Position numbers and translations under genes: made by a program. Of a stretch of DNA of 64,000 nucleotides, positions 57,293-64,000 are shown in pieces (the first letter of the stretch is position 1; every line of letters begins with the position of its first letter). The stretch is taken from the NCBI GenBank assembly GCA_012934845.2, contig WNNJ02002766.1:1-64000 (forward strand). Reading direction: 5' to 3'. This DNA comes from Pomphorhynchus laevis (lineage: Eukaryota > Acanthocephala > Palaeacanthocephala > Echinorhynchida > Pomphorhynchidae). The notes below the pieces were generated by a model. The model was given only the letters and a program-made list of their open reading frames with translations. It was not told the DNA's origin and did no database searches.

Positions 57293-58936
57293 ATGTTTAG
57301 CAATAAGTCACATTTTAATAAGTGGTCAAGTCCTGTTACCTACTTACTCGCAATCATCTGTGAAGTGGTGGGATTTGGAAATCTAATAAACTTTGTTCCG
57401 GATATGTATGCTTTTGGTGGTGCAAATTACATCCTACAATACATAATAGTAACTATATTTATATCAATTCCGATAATATATCTAGAGTTATTAATTGGAC
57501 AATCATTCCGAAAATCTTATGTCGGAATGTGGACAGATATGTACCCATGTTTGAGAGGAGTCGGTTACTCGACACTGGCAATGAATATCTATTTGCTATC
57601 ATATTACTGCGGAATTACAGCATTTGCTTTACATAACTTCATCCATTCACTTCAATATCCAAATATTTGGTCAATTAACGCTTCAAGTGTAAAACAAAAT
57701 AGAACTATATTTTCGAGTAATGTGGAAGACTATGAAATTTGTGCAATTGGGCTCGATCCCGATTATTTTCCAGCCTTTCTTATTGTTATAGTTTTAAATT
57801 TCGCTCACATCTACAAGGGTACGTTGAGTATTGGTAAATCGGCTTGCATTTATAGTTTCTATAACATAGCGGCCATTTTTATTCTTCTGGCTAAAACCGC
57901 ATGCCTTAAACATTCTATAAAGAGCTTAAGCTTGTTATTTAGTGCAAGGTGGAAAAATCTTATTAACTTACAATCCTGGTTTCGAGCTCTTAACTCTTCT
58001 ATATACTCAACTTCTTTAGGAACTGGAATTTTTATCGTATTTGGAAGTTATGCCGGTGATAATCTTACAAGTTTAAAACTGTTTGCGTATATAATTGGTT
58101 TTGTTGATGTAGTGATTTCAATTATTTTTACAGCAATAGCTGCTTTTGCTTTAAATCTCAATGAAATCGATGATTCAGGCAAAATTCCTAGCATTTTCTA
58201 CATTTTAAATTGCATTTTCGATAAACTGCCTCAGCAAATTGCTTACATGGCATACGGTTGGTTTTTTTTGATAGTATATAATCTATTGATACTAATTTTG
58301 TTAATTACATCAATATCCAACATAATAGAAACAATGTATTCAGTCTTTAGTGAACACTTCAAGTATATAAAGTTTAATCAAATACATGGTCGTTTAATCG
58401 TCAATTTAATTCTGGGGGTTGTTGCTATTCGAAGTGTTTCCTGTACGGGTTTCTCGTTCATAGTAAAAATCCTAGATTATAACCACGCCCCTTTTACATA
58501 TTGGATTATTATATTTGAATTATGGACAATCACGTTCGCATACGGTTTAAAGTCGTTCTTGACTAAAATTTCAATAGAAGACGACGAAGATCCGGGGTAT
58601 ATTATGAAATTTACGTGGATATTTATGGTTCCCCTTGTATTACTTATCGCATTTGTTTATTCAGTTTCCTGTGATTATATCGAAAAAGACAAAAATTATA
58701 ATGAAATCGTTGTCTACCTGCTCTTTGATACCTCTCTCATGACTCCGATCCCCATATATATTATTTATTGGTATTTGAAAGCATATCGTGGATATACATT
58801 CAATCTGAATTATTTTAAAAAGTATTTTAAAAGGTATTTTAGAAAAACTTAGTTATTGTCGCTTATAAATTTTACGATTTATTTTTAATCTCATTGCAAC
58901 CAAAGCCAAAAATATATTTGATATAATCGTTAGAAA
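56905..58936 (+). repeat. Inverted duplication, right arm (partner 10025-11850)
   Basis: Carries the intact SLC6 gene plus both flanks shared with the left arm. The homology ends near TTTGATATAATCGTTAGAA at 58936. Confidence 0.9.
57293..58852 (+). CDS. SLC6 (neurotransmitter:sodium symporter) family transporter, divergent
   Basis: Intact 519-residue membrane protein, no intron. Twelve-helix LeuT-fold symporter family. Helix 1 reads EVVGFGNLINF (24-34): the Na+-ligand Asn30 of the GxGN motif is kept, but the family's gate arginine (N-x-x-R-F-P) is Asn33. GGANYI corresponds to GGGAFL, then IYLELLIGQ (helix 2) and GVGYSTLAMNIYLLSYY (helix 3). The extracellular loop has NAS and NRT glycosylation sequons. 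Helix 6 region is LGTGIFIVFGSYA. Shorter than typical members (~600), with short termini. Substrate cannot be told; loss of the arginine suggests an unusual or non-transporting member. Paired with a frameshifted inverted copy at 10-11.7 kb. Confidence 0.88.
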   Translation: MFSNKSHFNKWSSPVTYLLAIICEVVGFGNLINFVPDMYAFGGANYILQYIIVTIFISIPIIYLELLIGQSFRKSYVGMWTDMYPCLRGVGYSTLAMNIYLLSYYCGITAFALHNFIHSLQYPNIWSINASSVKQNRTIFSSNVEDYEICAIGLDPDYFPAFLIVIVLNFAHIYKGTLSIGKSACIYSFYNIAAIFILLAKTACLKHSIKSLSLLFSARWKNLINLQSWFRALNSSIYSTSLGTGIFIVFGSYAGDNLTSLKLFAYIIGFVDVVISIIFTAIAAFALNLNEIDDSGKIPSIFYILNCIFDKLPQQIAYMAYGWFFLIVYNLLILILLITSISNIIETMYSVFSEHFKYIKFNQIHGRLIVNLILGVVAIRSVSCTGFSFIVKILDYNHAPFTYWIIIFELWTITFAYGLKSFLTKISIEDDEDPGYIMKFTWIFMVPLVLLIAFVYSVSCDYIEKDKNYNEIVVYLLFDTSLMTPIPIYIIYWYLKAYRGYTFNLNYFKKYFKRYFRKT

Positions 58937-61059
58937 AATAAGAGCTTCTTTCTTATTTCATCTTGATCAGTGATGTAGCTACTTTATACTGTTATAAACA
59001 TATTATATCCAAGTTCCTTGTACATATTGGATTATTATAATTGAATTATGGAGTCACGTAAAAATATGGGTAGTAACAGTCAGGAATAATAGGTAATTTT
59101 GTAACTTTTTTATTTGCAAGTTTGTAATCTTGAATATGACAGTGGCATTTTGGAATAAAATATTTTTACTCATTTACTTTCTTCGTTCACGTAAGTTTAT
59201 AAAAAAATAAAAGAGAAATTAATATTTTTATCGACAGTGAAATATTTTTATATTTCACTATAAATATAAAATGAATATATAAATATAAATAGTATTAATA
59301 TAAATATAAATATATTTTATATTTTTAATAAAGAACATTCATCAAGAGCACATCTAAGTACTTCAACTTTGTTTGTATTTTTAAAATGATAGAAAATAGC
59401 CCTTTCTAATCTATCGTTTTATTAAATTTGACCTTATGTCACACATTTTTTCTATCAAATGAATCCGAGATCTCAGTAAGTACATTGAACTACATCTATA
59501 TCAGTGATTTTCATTAATATATAACTACATCAATAGACTTGTTGCAGTGTGTGTTAAGGTGGCAATGAATAAAGTCATGTTCATGATACTGATGAGTTTC
59601 ATTAGGACGAAACACTTGTCTAACGTTGCGTTTGTGTTCGATTAGAAAGAAATAAATTAATATTTTTAATGTCGAGTTTTTGGTAATGAAAGTGTGTAAT
59701 TTTAATTAATAAAAAATATATTTTTAAAAATATATCAATAAAAATCATATTTTGAATAAAATGAAATTTCACTTGTTAAAATGACTGAAATATAAAAATA
59801 AATAAAAGTAAATAAAATTATATTAATGCATCAAAAACAAAGATATTAAATTTAAATTATTTTAATTTAAGTAAAATATCAAAAATTTCTAAAGTCAATA
59901 ATAAAAGTACAAAGTACCAGATAATTAGAATTTTTAGTCCAAGAGAATACCTTAAATCGAAAATGTGTAAGTTGTATTCGAAAATTTTAACCTGTTTATT
60001 CAATTTTGCAATCAAACTGAACAAATATCAATCAATCAAATATCAATCAAACTGGCTCTAACATATGGAATAAAATGTGTTTCCACTCATTTACTCATTT
60101 ATTATTGGAATTCAATAAAATAATAAATATGATATTCAATAATGTAATAAATATGTAATAAAATGTAATAAAGAAATGCAATTAAAGAAAATAAAACTAT
60201 TAAATAAGAATAGTTCTATGCGTTCCGATACAATGAATAAACGTCATTTCAATTTCACAAGTCTGCAATTTTCGTAAATGTAATAAATATAGGTAATATG
60301 AGTACGTAAAAATGTAGTTTAGTCTTTGCATTCAATCTAACAACTTTTAGATTGAACTTGCATATCATTCGGTAACATCTGTACTATGACTTGTTTCATT
60401 TAAAATTTAATCACGTTGGTGTTGAATTCGATAATATAACCGCTTTTACATTTTTAAAATTCGCAATTAATCTTATAATTCGACATTTAACCTCTATAAT
60501 TTGATCAATTAATTTTTACTATTGTAATTAATATAGCTCAGTTCATTCAATTATGTTACTTTTGCATTAGGTTTGCATAAATCTAATTACTTTGTCATTC
60601 AAAATTTTTACTTTGGCTTACAATCTCGTTCATATTTAATTTGGCCACTCGCGCTTTTTCGTCACTTTCTCATTATTCCTTTTTACATTTCATTGAATCT
60701 CGTCACTATTGTTTTCGTAACGTTTGCATTTAATTTCGTAAACTTTGCGTTTAGTCTCCTTAACATTACATTTAATTTATTCACTTCTACATTACAATCT
60801 CGTTTGCTTCCAGTCAAATTTCCTTCATTATACTATTAATCTCCTCAATTTATTAGCATGTTTAGTCATTCAAAATAGTTACGTATGCATTTAATTTCGT
60901 TTAAAATAAAACTTTTTAATCTAATATTTAAATCTTAAAATTCTTTTAAATTTATAAACGATAATAGAAAATAAAAATACTAATTAGGATAATTGTACAG
61001 GTATAGCTAGAAAATCGTCAAATATATAAAATATTAATATATTATCAAAATATTATTAA
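58937..61059. other. AT-rich noncoding DNA
   Basis: No gene supported. A plus frame at 60573-60839 (Phe/Leu-rich) has no family signature and lies in T-rich sequence made of repeated CGTxACTTTT / TTTAATTTCGTxA words (60450-60900). Contains the solitary hammerhead at 59582. Confidence 0.6.
59582..59627 (+). ncRNA. Solitary hammerhead ribozyme
   Basis: Core CTGATGA (59589-59595), stem II GTTT/GGAC with loop CATTA (two G-U pairs), GAAA (59609-59612), tiny stem III ACA/TGT with 2-base loop, cleavage triplet GTC (59618-59620). Stem I CATGATA against TAACGTT pairs with one A-A mismatch. All conserved core bases present. Resembles Penelope-type hammerheads, which usually act as dimers because of the short stem III. 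Confidence 0.75.
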
Positions 61060-61300
61060 AAATAAATTTAAACCTTTAAGCGGAAATTTTTATGGATTAA
61101 TAATATATAATATGCTTTGTATTAGAATATGATACTATATAATTTAATTTTATCAGAGGAAATACGTCATTAGCGTATAATGACGTATTCCGCTGATATG
61201 TTGGGTTAACTAATAGAATTCGAAACTTGATAACACAGCAGTTCCTCTTGATGATCTCTATTCTTTATATAATTATCAGTCAATTTAAAAAAAAATATTT
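61060..61300. repeat. Structured dispersed repeat, copy 3
   Basis: Family words present but diverged; the GGCCCC arm is lost (TATTCCG) while outer arms TTTTATCAGAGGAA and TTCCTCTTGATGA still pair. Confidence 0.75.
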
Positions 61301-61619
61301 TTAATTTAAATTTTAACTCTATATAAATATAAATTATGTAAAATCTTATATATTTTAATTATTTATCGTTATTTTTAATATTTATATAATAATTTATTTT
61401 AAATTTAAATACGTAGCCTCAGTTAGGAGATTTGATTATGTGCCCAAATTTATCTTGAATCGACGAAAATGATTATTAAGTTGAAAAAACTTATCTTCAA
61501 TCTAATTCGAATAGATTCGCATAGTGTAGATACAATTAATATCATCACAGCATTACAATATTGTTTATCACATTCTGCTAAAGATTTTAATAAAAATATG
61601 ATTACAGCAATAATATAAA

Positions 61620-61885
61620 GAATAAATTTAAACTCTTAAGTGGCAAATTTTTATGGATGGATAATAAATAATATACTTTGCATTAGAATAAGATACTAGA
61701 TAGTTATTTCAGAGGAAATACATCATTAGCATGTATTTGGCCCCGCTGCTATGTTGGGTAGAGGAGTTAGGGGCCGAAACCTGATAGCATAGCAGTTCCT
61801 CCTGATGACCTCTAATTCTTATTCTGATACAACGTCTGATATTTATTAGTCAATTCATAAAAATGACGTTTATTTTAAATTTCAA
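61620..61885. repeat. Structured dispersed repeat, copy 4 (best preserved)
   Basis: Ordered complementary segments: TTAGAATAAGA / TCTTATTCTGA; TTTCAGAGGAA / TTCCTCCTGATGA; hairpin AAATACAT..ATGTATTT; GGCCCC / GGGGCC; CTGCTATG / CATAGCAG. The last two pairs cross each other, which would form a pseudoknot if transcribed. Not coding. Confidence 0.8.
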
Positions 61886-62119
61886 TTTTTATTTTTTATT
61901 TTTATTTTTATTTTTTAACTTGATTTAAATTATAGAAAATCTAAAAACAATTATTAATTTTATTATTTAATTATTAAATTTTGATTTAGCATTATTATGT
62001 TTTGTTTATTTTATAATTATATAACAATACGTAGACTCAGTTAGCTGATTTAATTAATACAATTCTTTACCATTCTTATGACAGTATTAATAATCATATA
62101 ATTATTAAGCCAATTTTTT
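61886..62119. other. AT-rich spacer
   Basis: TTTTTATTTTTATTTTT-like runs; no gene. Confidence 0.5.
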
Positions 62120-62248
62120 TCATGTTGTAAAACAATATACAGTTCGAAAGAATTCACTTTACTTTTTTAGTATTACACACGAACAGAAAAGTTTAAGCCT
62201 GCATGATTTTAAACAACCTTCGTCGAAAGGCTTAACCCGGAATGCGCC

Positions 62249-62328
62249 TACAACAGACGCCTAGCCTCCAATGGGGCGTTTCGACCTTAGTCTACTTATC
62301 ACTACAGGGTGGTTTTATCAGTGTGGCC
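62249..62328 (-). ncRNA. Hammerhead-like ribozyme, family E copy 2
   Basis: Minus strand: stem I GGCCACA/TGTTGTA (mismatch), core CTGATAA (conserved G changed to A), GAAA, stem III ACGCC/GGCGT perfect over five pairs, then C giving the GTC triplet. The core mutation predicts no activity. Confidence 0.5.
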
Positions 62329-62898
62329 CTGTAGCTACACAACTTCGACAGTACTTAATTCTCAGCAAACCTCTGAACAGAATTCACTAAGCACACGCTC
62401 CTCCACCGGCGACCATCCTTTCTACTGGAATGGTTTGCGTAAGCAGTGGCTTCACAAGACAGCACGTGTGTAATCGCGCCTTCTTTAATCAGCTTACTAA
62501 GGTTGCTGAACAAGCAACACGCTTGATTACAGCTGAAACACAATGCACGAGCAAAAACTCTCTAGCTACAAAGCACGAGCAAAGCTCTAGCGCAGAAGTT
62601 AAGATTCGTCACTCCACATATAGTCGTTATATGAATAAAACTACTTAGAACCACAGACGCCTAGCCCCCAATGGGCTTTTCGACCTTAGTCTACTCATCA
62701 CCACTGGGTGGTATCAACTTTGCAGGATGTTACTTGTTCAGCAATTTACTGATGAAGAAAGAGCGACATCGCACGTGGTTTCCTATAAATCCACCCGCTT
62801 ACGCAAACCGTAGCAGACCGGTGGAGGAGCGTGCGCTTTGCGATTTCCTGTCAGAGGTTTACTGAGGATTAAGTACTGTCAAAGTTGTGTAGCTACAT

Positions 62899-62978
62899 GG
62901 CCACAGTGATGAGACAACCATGTAGTGGTGAGTAGACTAAGGTCGAAATGCCCCATTGGAGGCTAGGCGTCTGCTGTA
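62899..62978 (+). ncRNA. Hammerhead-like ribozyme, family E copy 3
   Basis: Plus strand: GGCCACA then GTGATGA (first C changed to G), GAC..GTC closing stem II, GAAA, TGCC/GGCG arms, GTC triplet, then TGCTGTA. It is the arm opposite to copy 2. Confidence 0.45.
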
Positions 62979-63108
62979 GGCGCATTCCGGGTCAAGCTTC
63001 TCGACGAAGGTTGTTTAAAATCATGCAGGCTTAAACTTTTCTGTTCGTGTGTAATACAAAAACGTAAAGTTAATTCTTTCGGATTTACAACGTCACAATT
63101 AGTTGCAA

Positions 63109-64000
63109 TTTACAGTTCATTAAAATTTAGCAGAATTTGCTGGGTTTTTTTTGTAAAAATTGGCGTGTATCAGAATATGTTCATAAATTTCATTTTGTAA
63201 ATAAATAAACTTTTATGCCAAAATGACAGAAGTAGATTCTTCTTGGTCCTTTTAAGCAAAAATAAATTCATGCTGCAACAACAAAAATATTAATTTATAT
63301 TAAAAAATATTAATTCAGCAAATATCATCAATAAAGCAAGTCAAAGATTAACGTTTGGCGCCTTACATATATTTGCAAAATTTTATTTATAAAACCTCTA
63401 ATGTATTCCCAGTCAATTGCAAGGAAAGGAACAACATCATCAATTGGTATGATATTTTAGATAAGAATATAATCATCTTTAATAAGGCAGCAGGAAGTGA
63501 ATTTTAATTAAGTAAAAATTTAAGTGATAGCTTAAATTAATTATTAATTAATCAAGTAATTAGCATCACTATGCACTAATAAACCTCAACCGGTGACTTT
63601 TGGCATATTCTTAATTACTATTATTTACGTATGCTAAATATATTTTTTATAGAATTTATATAAGATTTAGATTACTAAATTGAAATTAATGGATTTATAG
63701 ATTAATTATTGTAAATTTATATATTAATTAATTGAATTAATAGACTGAAATTAATAGATTTGATTCCAATATGATTTCACTTATGCATTTTTAGCAGCGT
63801 TTCAATTTTACTTTTTTTTTAATTTGCACAATTGATTGTCCCATAATTAGCGTACTTTAAAATAACACATTATTTCCGTCTAAAATAAATTTATAGAATC
63901 ATATGGTATTGTTTAACACTATGAAAAATAAAAAGGATTTATCTAACAATTAATATCGTTATTTATCTTACGAATTTCAGAAATTATCGTTATTTATCTA
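63109..64000. other. AT-rich noncoding DNA to window end
   Basis: No gene, RNA or defined repeat recognised; TTAATTAATTAA-like runs at 63530-63560 and 63715-63740. The end GTTATTTATCTTACGAATTTCAGAAATTATCGTTATTTATC contains a short direct repeat of CGTTATTTATCT (two copies). Confidence 0.55.

Larger units (their letters stand above)
62120..63108. repeat. Inverted-repeat element with hammerhead-like arms
   Basis: Arms 62120-62445 and 62797-63108 are inverted copies (e.g. GTATTACACACGAACAG, CATGATTTTAAACAACCTTC, AACCCGGAATGCGCC and CGCTCCTCCACCGG in the left arm). The central part 62446-62796 has a third, partial unit at 62648-62712. Related to 48567-48786 inside the MDH intron repeat. Short frames across it are incidental. 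Confidence 0.9.

Noticed and set aside
60573-60839. Phe-rich 88-residue plus-strand frame
   Set aside because: T-rich repeated sequence, no family motif, no neighbours of related function.
61740-61800. HDV-like ribozyme reading of the GGCCCC..CTGCTATG..GGGGCC..CATAGCAG pseudoknot
   Set aside because: The helix order resembles HDV P1/P2, but there is no P3 hairpin, no P4, and no catalytic-C strand; reported only as a structured repeat.
1-64000. tRNA and rRNA genes
   Set aside because: Scanned for TTCGA/TTCAA T-loop words with matching acceptor stems; none formed a cloverleaf by eye. A tRNAscan-SE run would settle it.

Overview
This window looks like AT-rich nuclear DNA of an invertebrate animal. 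Support for this: four conserved animal gene families (cytosolic malate dehydrogenase, a SWI/SNF BAF60/SMARCD subunit, mitochondrial ribosomal protein S16, an SLC6-type transporter), GT-AG introns of only 50-53 bp beside introns swollen by repeats, and several clades of non-LTR and Penelope-like retroelements. I see no bacterial features (no operons or Shine-Dalgarno spacing), no convincing tRNA or rRNA, and no CRISPR array. The phylum cannot be fixed from the sequence alone; an arthropod or similar ecdysozoan is a guess.

Layout. 1-4.9 kb: a decayed L2/CR1-like LINE on the minus strand, with an ORF1 bearing a cysteine cluster, plus the 3' end of a relative. 5.7-9.4 kb: a 15-bp minisatellite. 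10.0-11.85 kb: a frameshifted SLC6 gene, which is one arm of an inverted duplication whose intact partner lies at 56.9-58.9 kb. 12.2-18.1 kb: a palindromic array carrying five canonical hammerhead ribozymes, followed by Penelope-like terminal repeats with degenerate hammerheads and a minus-strand Penelope-type reverse transcriptase. 18.35-21 kb: an element with a zinc-finger and nuclease-like tail, and a LINE RT fragment. 21.8-23.1 kb: BAF60/SMARCD. 23.6-26.2 kb: a second, decayed Penelope-like element. 29.6-30.1 kb: mRpS16. 28.2-45.4 kb: a cluster of one R1/Jockey/I-like LINE family in both orientations, including one copy whose ORF2 has a single frameshift. 46.0-46.9 kb: more Penelope-type tandem repeats. 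47.2-54.6 kb: a six-exon malate dehydrogenase gene whose introns 2 and 4 hold inverted repeats, hammerhead-like elements and retroelement fragments. 55.8-56.7 kb: a protein disulfide isomerase pseudogene. 57.3-58.9 kb: the intact SLC6 gene. 59-64 kb: AT-rich DNA with a solitary hammerhead ribozyme, structured repeats and a hammerhead-bearing inverted repeat.

The most interesting theme is the number of self-cleaving hammerhead ribozyme (HHR) motifs. At least three sequence families (palindromic array, Penelope-like terminal repeats, inverted-repeat elements) plus one solitary motif occur near Penelope-type RT remnants. Hammerheads are known from Penelope-like elements and from small non-autonomous retrozymes. 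The 351-bp palindromic array matches the retrozyme idea best: tandem monomers, each with one complete type I hammerhead. Host genes (MDH, BAF60, mRpS16, SLC6) are unrelated single loci sitting among these repeats; no operon or pathway links them.
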